NCBI GenBank assembly: GCA_946480925.1
Contig: CAMLLU010000015.1
Coordinates: 1-64,000, forward strand
Direction: 5' to 3'
DNA length: 64,000 bases
Origin: an uncultured Rivibacter sp.
Lineage (GTDB): Bacteria > Pseudomonadota > Gammaproteobacteria > Burkholderiales > Burkholderiaceae
The position numbers and the translations under genes were made by a program. Below the pieces are notes generated by a model. That model was given only the letters and a program-made list of their open reading frames with translations. It did not search any database and was not told the origin of the DNA. Positions 50,751 to 59,762 of the stretch are shown piece after piece; the first letter of the stretch is position 1; each line of letters begins with the position of its first letter.

Positions 50751-51979
50751 ACCAGCAGACTGTGAGTGTGCGCAATGGTCAGTACCGATCCATCCTGATC
50801 GTTGCGGCCGGGTTGATCTCGATATTCTTCCCAAGCTCGCTAGGCGGAGTCATTGAGCCCAAGCTCATGCTCTTACTGTGTGCATTCGCTAGCGCCGCAC
50901 TCGTCCTCACGTTTGTGCGTGGGCGATGGATCGTGCCGAACGCGATCGCCGGGCTTGCGGTTCTAGCGTTATTCGCACTCTTCACTGCAACATCGCCACT
51001 CCCTGATCTCGCAGCCGGAGGACTCCTTCCTTATCTGCTGCTGCTGACGGTACTGTTGGTTGACGTTCGCCACGTCGACCACACAAGTTGGGCAACAAGG
51101 GCTTTGCTAATCGTCAACGCATTCGTTCTATTCCTCGGCTTCGGCACGGTCGCTGGCAATGAGCTTGCCCTGCACGTCATTGAGTCGTACTACAAAGAGT
51201 TCGGCGAAGAATTGTTCGAAAGCATGATCATCTGGTATTCGAAGCCCGTCTCGGTCTTCGCATCACATTCGATTGCTGCACTCGCATATTTCTCCCTACT
51301 TTGCCTCAACCTGAGAATTGCTAGGTCAGAAGAAGGGGTCGCATCAGCTCGCGCGCTATATCGAGTATCGGCGCTCGGGTACCTAGTGCTGATTCCCCTC
51401 CTCACCTCGAATACTGCGTTCGCCTTGTTCGTGCCGGCACTCGGGTTGTTCATTTCACATTTCCTCAGCTCACTAAAGACCATACACCGAGCCGGTGCGC
51501 TAGCGGCAATACTTCTCGCGGCCATGATTGGTGCTGCTGCTGCGATTGACTCAGACGAGCTTCAGGCTCTCGGCGCGTCACTGGTTGCCATCGTTTCAAA
51601 TGAGGGCGGTGGCTTTTTAGGTCGATACAGCTATGGCACTCGATTGCAGGGTACTTACGACTACCTGGTAGCTCACAACTTTTTGCCGATCGGCATCACT
51701 TACTCAACGAGTGTCGCTCTGGGTGACAATTTGATCGCCGAGTACATCCTGAAGATTTCTGTCGTCGGCTATGCGCTCATCTTGATCATGTTGTGGGTGT
51801 GGTTGCGCCATAACCTGCCAGATCGCAGGAGTCGAATCATGTTTTTCTTGTTCTTCCTGACAGCGGATCTTGGCTACCCGCTTCTCACGTATCACCGCGT
51901 TGCTGGTTTCTTGCCACTGTTCGCACTGCTTTGGGTCGGCGTCCGTCCTACTGCGACTATCAAGAGATACAGTGGTTGA
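50747..51979 (+). CDS. O-antigen polymerase/ligase-like membrane protein
   Basis: 410 residues and roughly ten or eleven helices, with a large central soluble loop containing FASHSIAALAYFSL and the segment GGGFLGRYSYGTRLQGTYDY. Topology and position after a Wzx-like protein fit Wzy or an O-antigen ligase, where such periplasmic loops bear conserved Arg and His. GTG start at 50747 has a GGAGGG site and a GTGA overlap with the flippase. Specific activity not assignable. Confidence 0.72.
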   Translation: MNQQTVSVRNGQYRSILIVAAGLISIFFPSSLGGVIEPKLMLLLCAFASAALVLTFVRGRWIVPNAIAGLAVLALFALFTATSPLPDLAAGGLLPYLLLLTVLLVDVRHVDHTSWATRALLIVNAFVLFLGFGTVAGNELALHVIESYYKEFGEELFESMIIWYSKPVSVFASHSIAALAYFSLLCLNLRIARSEEGVASARALYRVSALGYLVLIPLLTSNTAFALFVPALGLFISHFLSSLKTIHRAGALAAILLAAMIGAAAAIDSDELQALGASLVAIVSNEGGGFLGRYSYGTRLQGTYDYLVAHNFLPIGITYSTSVALGDNLIAEYILKISVVGYALILIMLWVWLRHNLPDRRSRIMFFLFFLTADLGYPLLTYHRVAGFLPLFALLWVGVRPTATIKRYSG

Positions 51980-52055
51980 CTAAAAAGTCGATCGGAATAA
52001 TGACATAGCCGTCATCGATGCACGGGCCACTCTCACTACCTAACAAGCACAGCAC

Positions 52056-53093
52056 GTGACATCCACCACCCTACCTAAGCAGCTTCAGATCGCCGCATTC
52101 ACTGGATCGCCCACCATATCGAGCCGACGATTCAGAGTACTCCAGTACAAAGCAGATCTGGAACAACTTGGAATCCAAGTCGACGAGTTTATCTCCAGGT
52201 TTGGTAGCTGGCCTCCACAGAGCAATTGGAAGCGGCCATTCTGGCTTGCGGCCACATTAGCCGACCGTCTACCTGCCATCGCATTGTCACATCGTTACGA
52301 CCTAACACTATTCCAGCGTGAATTGGTGTCAACGATGTTTACCCTCGAGAGATTTTCTAAGCGCCCCAGATTTCTAGATGTGGATGACGCTGTCTGGCTT
52401 AACGGCAGGAGATCTGCGATTCATTTCCCATCCCTGGTAAAATCCTGCGATCGCATTCTGTGCGGAAATATTTATATATGTGAAAATGTATCAAAATGGA
52501 ATCGGAATGTCCGCCTTCTTCCAACAGCGGTGGATACCACACGGTTTCACCCGAAGCGCAGTGATTCAGCGAACAGGCTCATCATTGGTTGGTCAGGGCT
52601 CAATGCTGGAGCAAAATACCTTCTCAATATCGAAGACGCCTTGTATCAACTTCTAAGTCGGAGAAGGGATGCAGTACTTCGGGTAGTCTCAGATGCAAGG
52701 CCATCGTTCACAAAGCTCGAAGATTCTATGGTCGAGTTCGTCAGATGGTCGCCAAAGAATGAAGTTCAAACCATTCAGGAAATGTCCGTTGGCCTGATGC
52801 CGATAGATGACACACCGTGGTCGCGCGGCAAATGCAGTTACAAGATGCTCCTGTATATGGCATGCGGAATTCCTGTGGTAGTTTCCCCCTACGGCATGAA
52901 CGATGAGGTCCTGTCCAAGGGGCGTGCTGGCTTAAGTGCGAAGAGCCATTCGGAGTGGATTGATTCAATCGACTGGTTGCTTGACAGCCCGGGCGACCGA
53001 CTAAGCATGGGGATCACAGGCAGGAACATTGTCGAAACGGAGTACAGCCTGAACGTTCTGGCTCCACGCATGGCTTCATATCTAAGGGATTAA
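52056..53093 (+). CDS. Glycosyltransferase, GT-B fold (GT4-like)
   Basis: 345 residues. C-terminal half has the GT-B donor site: LIIGWSGLNAGAKYLLNIED, EFVRWSPKNE, VGLMPIDDTPWSRGKCSYKM and MACGIPVVVSPYGMNDEVL. The N-terminal acceptor domain has RFLDVDDAVWLNG. No membrane anchor. GTG start at 52056; a weak ribosome site. Codon usage is AT-richer than neighbours. Sugar specificity unknown. Confidence 0.8.
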   Translation: MTSTTLPKQLQIAAFTGSPTISSRRFRVLQYKADLEQLGIQVDEFISRFGSWPPQSNWKRPFWLAATLADRLPAIALSHRYDLTLFQRELVSTMFTLERFSKRPRFLDVDDAVWLNGRRSAIHFPSLVKSCDRILCGNIYICENVSKWNRNVRLLPTAVDTTRFHPKRSDSANRLIIGWSGLNAGAKYLLNIEDALYQLLSRRRDAVLRVVSDARPSFTKLEDSMVEFVRWSPKNEVQTIQEMSVGLMPIDDTPWSRGKCSYKMLLYMACGIPVVVSPYGMNDEVLSKGRAGLSAKSHSEWIDSIDWLLDSPGDRLSMGITGRNIVETEYSLNVLAPRMASYLRD

Positions 53094-53114
53094 TAATCAA
53101 TCTAGGGATTAGCT

Positions 53115-53939
53115 ATGGAATCGAGTCCAAAAAATATCGACAAAGCAGGTGTTGCGCATTGGAACAGCACCGAACGAAACAAGAAATTGTTCCGATCCTT
53201 CAATCCAGGAGCAGGCATCAGGGGCTTCGCTCAGCGACAACTGCATGAGCAGTTTGTCAACACCTTCGGCGGCTCTCAATCTGGCAAGCGAAGCCTTCTG
53301 GAGCTGGGCTGTGGAGGTTCCGCATTCCTTCCATATTTCGCTCACCAGTTCTCGTTCCACATACATGGAATCGATTATTCTGAACGAGGAGTCGAGCTCG
53401 CTCGTGAAATGTGTGAAGCGAACGAAATATCATCAAGCATAGTTTGCGCGAATTTCTTTGATGCTCCCAAAGACTTCATGAACCGATTCGATGCCGTTGT
53501 TTCCTTCGGAGTCGTCGAGCACTTCACCAATACAGCCGACACCGTCACCACTTTTGCAAATTTTCTTCGACCTGGCGGCCTGATGTTCACACTTATCCCC
53601 AATATGCGGGGGTCGGTTGGATACTTTCAGCGAGTCCTGGAGCGATCTGTCTATGACGCGCACGTACCACTCACTCCGAACCAGTTGAGGGAGGCGCATG
53701 CAAATGCTGGGATGGACATCCTGCGAAGTGACTACTTCACATTCATGAACTTCGGCGTAATCAATCCTGGAATCAAGCCGAAAATTGGAAGAAGGTTGGT
53801 TTTCGAAGCGCTTAGAGGAATAACCTTGATATCCTGGATTGCTCAATCCACCTTCAAGCACTTTGCCCCCAATGAATTCACTTCTCCGTATGTTCTTTGC
53901 ATCGCGAGAAAGCCGTACCAAGAAAGTGACGGATCTTGA
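53115..53939 (+). CDS. SAM-dependent methyltransferase, class I
   Basis: 274 residues. Motif I LLELGCGGSAFLPYF and an acidic IHGIDYSERGVELA, then VVSFGVVEHFTNTADTVTTF and FLRPGGLMFTLIPNM, define a class I methyltransferase. Within a glycan cluster it may O-methylate a sugar, possibly the terminal one. A purine-rich site (TAGGGATTAG) precedes the ATG. Low-GC codons as in the neighbouring glycosyltransferase. Confidence 0.82.
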   Translation: MESSPKNIDKAGVAHWNSTERNKKLFRSFNPGAGIRGFAQRQLHEQFVNTFGGSQSGKRSLLELGCGGSAFLPYFAHQFSFHIHGIDYSERGVELAREMCEANEISSSIVCANFFDAPKDFMNRFDAVVSFGVVEHFTNTADTVTTFANFLRPGGLMFTLIPNMRGSVGYFQRVLERSVYDAHVPLTPNQLREAHANAGMDILRSDYFTFMNFGVINPGIKPKIGRRLVFEALRGITLISWIAQSTFKHFAPNEFTSPYVLCIARKPYQESDGS

Positions 53940-55075
53940 GAACACCGCTTTCAGTAGTGCACGTCATTACTGACCTTGCGCAAGGTGGCGCCGAGGCGAT
54001 GCTAGAGAAGCTCATCATCGCTGCTCGTGTTGAAGATCCATCCATCGCCCATGAGGTCATTTCCTTACTGTCGATGGGCGATGTCGGCCCGCGTCTCGTC
54101 GCGGCGGGAATTAAGGTGCGCGTCTTGGGGCTGCGTCGATCTCCTGCCGCGCTTCTGGACCTTGTGCGGCTGGTGCTCTGGTTGCGGAAAGCGGGGCCGC
54201 GCGCCGTCGTGCAGACATGGATGTATCACGGCGATCTCGTTGGCGGCTTGGCAGCGACTCTCGCGGGCCAGCGCAAGATCGTTTGGAATGTGCGCCAAAC
54301 AGGACTCGACTTGCGTGACATCGGGCGCGCGACCCGTTTGGTGGTGCGTGCTTGTGGGCTTGTCTCGCGCTGGCTGCCGACCCGCATCGTCGCAAACGCA
54401 CAGGCAGCCGTCACGTCCCACGCAGCTGTTGGCTACGACACAAATCGGTTCGTTGTGATCCCCAATGGCTTCGACACGTCCACCTTCTCCCGAGATCTAC
54501 AGAGTCGACATGCATTGCGCCAGGCATGGGGCATCGCCGAGCATGAACTGGCAATTGGCATGGTTGCGCGACTCGATCCACAGAAGGACCACGGCAACTT
54601 TGTTGCCACGGCGGCTATCGTTGCCAAGGAGTTGCCTTCCACTCGATTTGTTCTCGTGGGTCGCGGCGTAACCCAAAGTGCGCTCCTCTCCCGACAGATC
54701 TCAGAGGCGGGTTTGTTGCAGCGCTTCGTTCTGGAGGAGCAACACAGAGACGTTCCACGTGTCATGAATGCGCTCGACATCTTCTGCTTGTCGTCGCGCA
54801 CTGAAGGGTTCCCAAACGTCCTCGGCGAGGCTATGGCGTGCGAAACGCCCTCCGTCACAACCGATGCTGGGGACGCTCGCAATTTGATTGGCAACGACAT
54901 GCTGGTGGCTCGTGTGGAGGATCCGTCAGAGCTAGCGCAATGCATCCTGCGTATAGGACGCCTGCCTGAGTCAAGACGTCGTGAACTGGGACGGCAGCAG
55001 AGAGCCAGGGTCGTTGGCACATTCGGTATTGCGCGCATCTGGCGGCAATACCGCAGCCTCTATCTTCAGAGCTGA
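53936..55075 (+). CDS. Glycosyltransferase family 4
   Basis: 379 residues. N-terminal acceptor domain MRTPLSVVHVITDLAQGGAE, then donor domain with NGFDTSTFSR, IGMVARLDPQKDHGNFV, VLVGRGVTQSALL and SSRTEGFPNVLGEAMACETP (the EX7E motif). The TTG at 53936 overlaps the methyltransferase stop (TTGA), implying coupling. GC is back to the genome norm from here on. Confidence 0.88.
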   Translation: MRTPLSVVHVITDLAQGGAEAMLEKLIIAARVEDPSIAHEVISLLSMGDVGPRLVAAGIKVRVLGLRRSPAALLDLVRLVLWLRKAGPRAVVQTWMYHGDLVGGLAATLAGQRKIVWNVRQTGLDLRDIGRATRLVVRACGLVSRWLPTRIVANAQAAVTSHAAVGYDTNRFVVIPNGFDTSTFSRDLQSRHALRQAWGIAEHELAIGMVARLDPQKDHGNFVATAAIVAKELPSTRFVLVGRGVTQSALLSRQISEAGLLQRFVLEEQHRDVPRVMNALDIFCLSSRTEGFPNVLGEAMACETPSVTTDAGDARNLIGNDMLVARVEDPSELAQCILRIGRLPESRRRELGRQQRARVVGTFGIARIWRQYRSLYLQS

Positions 55076-55114
55076 TCACGGCCCCAGTGCAGAAATCACT
55101 ACTAAGAGACACCC

Positions 55115-57076
55115 ATGTGCGGTATCGCCGGCTACCTGACTACCTACGCTGAATCCGAGGCTGACCTACGGCGGCATGCCACACACATGTGTGAGGCGAT
55201 CTCGCATCGCGGCCCCGACAGCCACGGTGTATGGAGCAATCCGGAAGATCGTGTCGTGCTCGGGCATCGTCGACTAGCCATCGTCGACTTGTCCCCGCAG
55301 GGGCAGCAACCCATGACATCGAAGTGCGGACGCTACGTCGTGGTCTTCAACGGAGAGATATACAACCATGCGGCCTTGCGACAGGAAATCGGCAACGATT
55401 CTTGGCGAGGTCATTCGGACACCGAAACCATGCTTGCGTGCTTTTCGCGCCATGGCGTGAGAGCAACGCTTGATCGACTAGTCGGCATGTTTGCAATTGC
55501 AGTCTGGGACCGTACGACACGCAGATTGATACTGGCTCGCGACCGCGTCGGTGAGAAGCCGCTGTACTACGGCCGCCTGCCCAGCGGAGACATCGTCTTC
55601 GGGTCAGAGCTGAAAGCCCTGCGCGCGCACCCGCGCTGGCAAGCCGAAATCGACCGAGACGCGTTGGTGCAATTCATGCGTCACGGCTACGTGCCCACAC
55701 CACGCTCCATCTATAGGGGCATATCGAAGCTTGCGCCGGGCACCATGGTGACGGTGGCATCCACCGACGCGCCTGAACACGTCGAAGCGTATTGGTCAGC
55801 CACGAAGGTCATGCTGGACGGTGCAGCCGACGCCTTGAAGACGACTCCCGAGGAGTCAGTCAGCGGGCTCGAGCGTGTGCTCCATAGCGCGATAGGCCAG
55901 CAGATGGTGGCCGATGTCCCTCTGGGTGCATTTCTATCCGGCGGCATTGACTCCTCCACGGTGGTAGCCCTGATGCAGGCGCAGTCATCGCGACCGGTGC
56001 GGACGTTCTCGATTGGCTTCCACGAAGAGGGATTCAACGAGGCAGAACACGCGAAGGCGGTCGCCGCCCATTTGGGCACTGACCACACGGAGCTCTACGT
56101 CACGGCGCAACAGGCGATGGATGTCGTGCCCTTGCTGCCGTCGATGTACGACGAGCCGTTCGGGGACTCCTCGCAGATCCCCACCCACCTTGTTTCGCAT
56201 CTCGCCAAACAGCATGTCACCGTCGCGTTGTCGGGCGATGCAGGAGATGAGCTTTTTGGCGGCTACAGCCGCTATGCGATCACTCAGCGCCTGTGGGGAA
56301 AGCTGAGCCTTATCCCCCTGCCGCTGCGTCGTGCCATCGCAGGTGCATTGCGCAGCCTGCCCGAGACCGCATGGAACCGCCTCGCCGCCTTGGGGCCGGG
56401 CGGTCTGCGCGGCAGCAATGGCTACACGCGCCTCGGCGAGAAGATCCACAAGGGCGCGCGTGCCATGTGCAGCCCCGCCTTCGATGCGCTCTACCTCGAG
56501 CTGGTGTCGCAATGGTCCGACCCTGCATCCCTGGTGCGTGGTGGCACCGAGCCGGCCACCGTGCTCACGCAAGCGGACCCAGCGCTCGCCGCTCTGACTG
56601 GCGTGCCGCGCATGATGGCGCTGGACTTGCTGACATACCTCCCAGACGACATCCTCGTGAAGGTGGATCGCGCCGCGATGTCGGTCTCACTCGAAACCCG
56701 CGTGCCGATGCTGGACCATCGGGTCATCGAGTTCGCATGGCGCCTGCCCATGGAGCACAAGATCCGTGACGGCGTGTCGAAATGGGCCTTGAGGCAGGTG
56801 CTCTATCGCCATGTGCCGCGTGCCCTGCTCGAGCGGCCGAAGATGGGTTTTGGCGTGCCGATCGACCATTGGCTGCGCGGGCCGCTGCGCGAATGGGCTG
56901 AAGCGCTCCTGGAGCCCCGGCACCTCGAGGCGGGCGGGCTGCTCGAACCGGCACCGATCCGTCGCGCCTGGGCCGAGCACCTGCAAGGCGTGGCCAATCG
57001 TCAGCACCAGCTGTGGAACGTCCTCATGTTCCAGGCCTGGAAGCAATCGGTGGATGCTGACCGGAACGCGCCTTGA
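55115..57076 (+). CDS. asnB: Asparagine synthase-type amidotransferase (AsnB/WbpS-like)
   Basis: 653 residues. The glutaminase domain has the nucleophile Cys2 (MCGIAGYL) with RGPDSHG and VVFNGEIYNH; the synthetase domain has the ATP-pyrophosphatase loop LSGGIDSSTVV (275-280) and a LSGDAGDELFGGYSRY block. In polysaccharide clusters such proteins amidate uronic acids. With the adjacent TviB/WbpP pair, amidation of a GalNAcA residue is the likeliest role (as proposed for WbpS), rather than free asparagine synthesis. The stop overlaps the next ATG by one base. Confidence 0.88.
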   Translation: MCGIAGYLTTYAESEADLRRHATHMCEAISHRGPDSHGVWSNPEDRVVLGHRRLAIVDLSPQGQQPMTSKCGRYVVVFNGEIYNHAALRQEIGNDSWRGHSDTETMLACFSRHGVRATLDRLVGMFAIAVWDRTTRRLILARDRVGEKPLYYGRLPSGDIVFGSELKALRAHPRWQAEIDRDALVQFMRHGYVPTPRSIYRGISKLAPGTMVTVASTDAPEHVEAYWSATKVMLDGAADALKTTPEESVSGLERVLHSAIGQQMVADVPLGAFLSGGIDSSTVVALMQAQSSRPVRTFSIGFHEEGFNEAEHAKAVAAHLGTDHTELYVTAQQAMDVVPLLPSMYDEPFGDSSQIPTHLVSHLAKQHVTVALSGDAGDELFGGYSRYAITQRLWGKLSLIPLPLRRAIAGALRSLPETAWNRLAALGPGGLRGSNGYTRLGEKIHKGARAMCSPAFDALYLELVSQWSDPASLVRGGTEPATVLTQADPALAALTGVPRMMALDLLTYLPDDILVKVDRAAMSVSLETRVPMLDHRVIEFAWRLPMEHKIRDGVSKWALRQVLYRHVPRALLERPKMGFGVPIDHWLRGPLREWAEALLEPRHLEAGGLLEPAPIRRAWAEHLQGVANRQHQLWNVLMFQAWKQSVDADRNAP

Positions 57077-58218
57077 TGAGGATCCTCTACGTCGTCAACA
57101 ACGCCGCCTTCTTCTGCTCGCATCGGCTACCGCTGGCCCTGGCAGCGCGAGCCGCAGGCCACGAGGTGGCGCTGGTCACCGGGCGGGCCGGCAGCCCCAC
57201 GCTGGAAGCCGATGCCGTGCAGCGGCTGGCAAGCCTGGGCATACCTCACACGGCAACGAACTTCCGCAGCGGTGGCCTGCACCCGCTCGCCGAGGCCAGG
57301 GGCCTGCTCGAACTGGCCCGGGCGATGCGGCGCTGGCGGCCGGACCTCGTGCACTGCGCCTCACCCAAGGGCCTGCTCTACGGCGGGCTTGCGGCCCGCA
57401 TGACGGGCTGCAAGGCCCTGGTGCTGGCGGTTTCGGGCATGGGCTCGCTCTTCACCGGCGAGGGCAACGCGCGTCTGGTCTGGCTGCGGCGCGCCTACTC
57501 GGCCATCGTGCGCATTGCCTACGGGCACCCGCACCGCCGTGTGATCGTGCAGAACTCCGACGACTGGGCCCTGGTGTCGAAGGCGGGGCTGGCCCGCGAA
57601 GAGGATCTGCGGCTGATCCCTGGTTCAGGGGTCCCACTCGGCCGCTACGTCGACCTGCCGCTGGAAGGGCGGCAGCAGATCGTGGTGCTGCCCGCACGCC
57701 TGCTGAAGGACAAGGGCGTCGAGGAATTCGTCGAGGCGGCCCGCCGCATCCGACAGGCGGGGAGCCCTTGGCGCTTCGTGCTCGTGGGCACCGCCGACTA
57801 TGTCAATCCATCGGCGATCCCTGAGACTCGGGTACGAGCCTGGGTCGATGAAGGTGTGGTCGAGTGGTGGGGGCACCGCGCAGACATGGCCGAAGTGCTG
57901 GGCCAGGCGCCGATCGTCTGCCTGCCTTCGTATCGTGAAGGCATGCCGAAGGCGCTGCTGGAGGCCGCCGCCGCCGGCTGCGCCGTCGTCACGACCGACG
58001 CAATCGGCTGCCGCGACGCGATTGAACCCGGCCTGACCGGCGACCTCGTGCCCGTGGCGGATGCAACGGAACTCGCCTCGACGCTGCGGCGTCTGATCGA
58101 GGAACCGGCGCGGCAGCGAGCCTACGGGGAGGCCGGACGCACACTCGCCCGTCGTCGCTTCGACCTGGAGGCCGTCGTACAGACGACCTTGGCGATCTAT
58201 GGTGAACTCCGAAGCTGA
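57076..58218 (+). CDS. Glycosyltransferase, GT4 family
   Basis: 380 residues. N-terminus MRILYVVNNAAFFCSHRLPL, then HCASPKGLLYGGLAAR, VVLPARLLKDKGVEEFVEAA and PSYREGMPKALLEAAAAGCA (EX7E motif). Resembles PglA/WbpV-like transferases that act on undecaprenyl-linked acceptors. Start at 57076 forms TGATG with asnB. Confidence 0.88.
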   Translation: MRILYVVNNAAFFCSHRLPLALAARAAGHEVALVTGRAGSPTLEADAVQRLASLGIPHTATNFRSGGLHPLAEARGLLELARAMRRWRPDLVHCASPKGLLYGGLAARMTGCKALVLAVSGMGSLFTGEGNARLVWLRRAYSAIVRIAYGHPHRRVIVQNSDDWALVSKAGLAREEDLRLIPGSGVPLGRYVDLPLEGRQQIVVLPARLLKDKGVEEFVEAARRIRQAGSPWRFVLVGTADYVNPSAIPETRVRAWVDEGVVEWWGHRADMAEVLGQAPIVCLPSYREGMPKALLEAAAAGCAVVTTDAIGCRDAIEPGLTGDLVPVADATELASTLRRLIEEPARQRAYGEAGRTLARRRFDLEAVVQTTLAIYGELRS

Positions 58219-58290
58219 GTAACTGCCGCTCCTTTGCCGCAGCGACACCCCCGGCACAATCAGCTTCGCCATCCCACCTTCTCTCAAGTC

Positions 58291-59625
58291 ATGATGCCCA
58301 TGAAGCCCCTCATCGTCATCCAGCTGAACGAGGTCAATTTCGATGTCGTCCGGCACTACGCCGCAAAGTACGACGATCTACCCGCGTTCAAGAGTCTTCT
58401 GAGCAGTTTCAGTGCCCTGGAGACCTTTGGCGAGCAACGATATGAGGAACTGGAACCCTGGATCCAGTGGGTTTCTGCACAGACCGGGAAGACCTACGCG
58501 GAACACGGCGTCTTCCGATTGGGCGACGTCGTCAATACACCCGACAGCCTTCTGCAGATCTTCGAAGTGCTGGAAGCGAAGGGACTGCGTGTCGGCGCGA
58601 TTTCGCCGATGAACGCCCGCAATCGCCTGCAAAGGCCTGCCTACTTCGTGCCGGACCCGTGGACCGACACGCCGCCGGATGGGTCAGGCTTTTCCCGCCG
58701 CCTCACGGAAATGCTGCGCCAGACCGTGAACGACAACGCATCGGGCCGCATCACCAAGCGCTCGCTATTCACGCTGGCCGAAGCCGTGTTGCGCAGCTTC
58801 CACCCTCGGGGCACGACCGATCTGGTTCGATTGATCCTCGGCACGCGGCGCAAACCCTGGACGAAGGCGCTTATCCTCGATCAGTTGATTCACCTCGTGC
58901 ACAGGTCGCTCTGGCGGCGCGCCCGCCCGGATGTGTCCTTCGTGTTTCTCAATGCCGGGGCCCACATCCAGCACCACTACTTCTTCAACGCCGAGATAGA
59001 CCGCAAGTCGTCGGCCAACCCGGCCTGGTACATCTCGCCCGAGGCTGATCCGGTGCGCGACATGCTGAAGGTCTACGACCGCATCCTGGGCGACTACCTG
59101 GCACTCACCCGCCAGGGCGCGCGGCTGATGGTCGCCACCGGCCTGACCCAGGTGCCCTACGACCGGGTGAAGTACTACTACCGGCTGGCCGACCACGCCG
59201 CCTTTCTGAGGACCGTTGACCTCGACTTCCTCCGGGTGCAGCCACGCATGACGCGCGACTTCGAGGTCGAGTTCGATGACACGGCGCGCGCCAAGGCTGC
59301 GGCGGAGATGCTGGGCGGCATCACGCTCGAGCGCACGGGCAAGGCCTTGTTCCGCGAGATGGAGATCCGAGCCCACAGCCTCTTTGTGACCCTGACCTAT
59401 CCCGACGAGATCCTTCCTGACGACGTGGCTGTCACCGCCGCTGGCCAGCGCATCCACGGCTTTGGTCGATCGCTCAACTTCGTGGCCATTAAGAACGGCA
59501 TGCACAGCACTCGCGGCTTCGCGTTCGTCACGCCCTCCACGACGCTGAATCTTCCCAAAGAGGCCGTGTCGGTAACACACCTGTTTGACCTCACCCAACA
59601 GCTCGCCGGCGTGAAGGTCGCATAG
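58291..59625 (+). CDS. Alkaline-phosphatase-superfamily protein in the polysaccharide cluster
   Basis: 444 residues, no signal peptide. The beta-strand opener LIVIQLNEVNFDVVRHY places acidic residues where this superfamily binds its first metal; a candidate nucleophile lies in QTGKTYAEHGVF; the later FVFLNAGAHIQHHYFF resembles the His-containing metal loop of phosphodiesterases. A YISPEADPV segment and the FLRTVDLDFLRVQP block are further anchors. Activity (phosphodiesterase, phosphotransferase or sugar sulfatase) cannot be told. Start among three close ATGs (58291, 58294, 58300) is ambiguous. Confidence 0.68.
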   Translation: MMPMKPLIVIQLNEVNFDVVRHYAAKYDDLPAFKSLLSSFSALETFGEQRYEELEPWIQWVSAQTGKTYAEHGVFRLGDVVNTPDSLLQIFEVLEAKGLRVGAISPMNARNRLQRPAYFVPDPWTDTPPDGSGFSRRLTEMLRQTVNDNASGRITKRSLFTLAEAVLRSFHPRGTTDLVRLILGTRRKPWTKALILDQLIHLVHRSLWRRARPDVSFVFLNAGAHIQHHYFFNAEIDRKSSANPAWYISPEADPVRDMLKVYDRILGDYLALTRQGARLMVATGLTQVPYDRVKYYYRLADHAAFLRTVDLDFLRVQPRMTRDFEVEFDDTARAKAAAEMLGGITLERTGKALFREMEIRAHSLFVTLTYPDEILPDDVAVTAAGQRIHGFGRSLNFVAIKNGMHSTRGFAFVTPSTTLNLPKEAVSVTHLFDLTQQLAGVKVA

Positions 59626-59762
59626 CCGGCGCCAGCGACGACCGCGCGCATGCTTGTAGGCTTCGTCTCTCCGGTACGCGCACCGCGTAGACCGAGCAAG
59701 ACGCGCCAAGGGCCCTTCTCCACAGCGCTTTAAGGCCAATTGCTAGCTGCGACGCTCCATAG

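Larger units (their letters stand above)
51980..53940 (+). other. AT-rich, atypical-composition segment
   Basis: Base composition drops markedly from the flanking genes, for example the stretch around 52440-52500 is full of AAA/TAT codons that the rest of the window avoids. It holds one glycosyltransferase and one methyltransferase. The change is sharp on the left at the end of the O-antigen polymerase-like gene and fades after 53,940. Consistent with recent acquisition of a serotype-determining pair. Confidence 0.65.
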
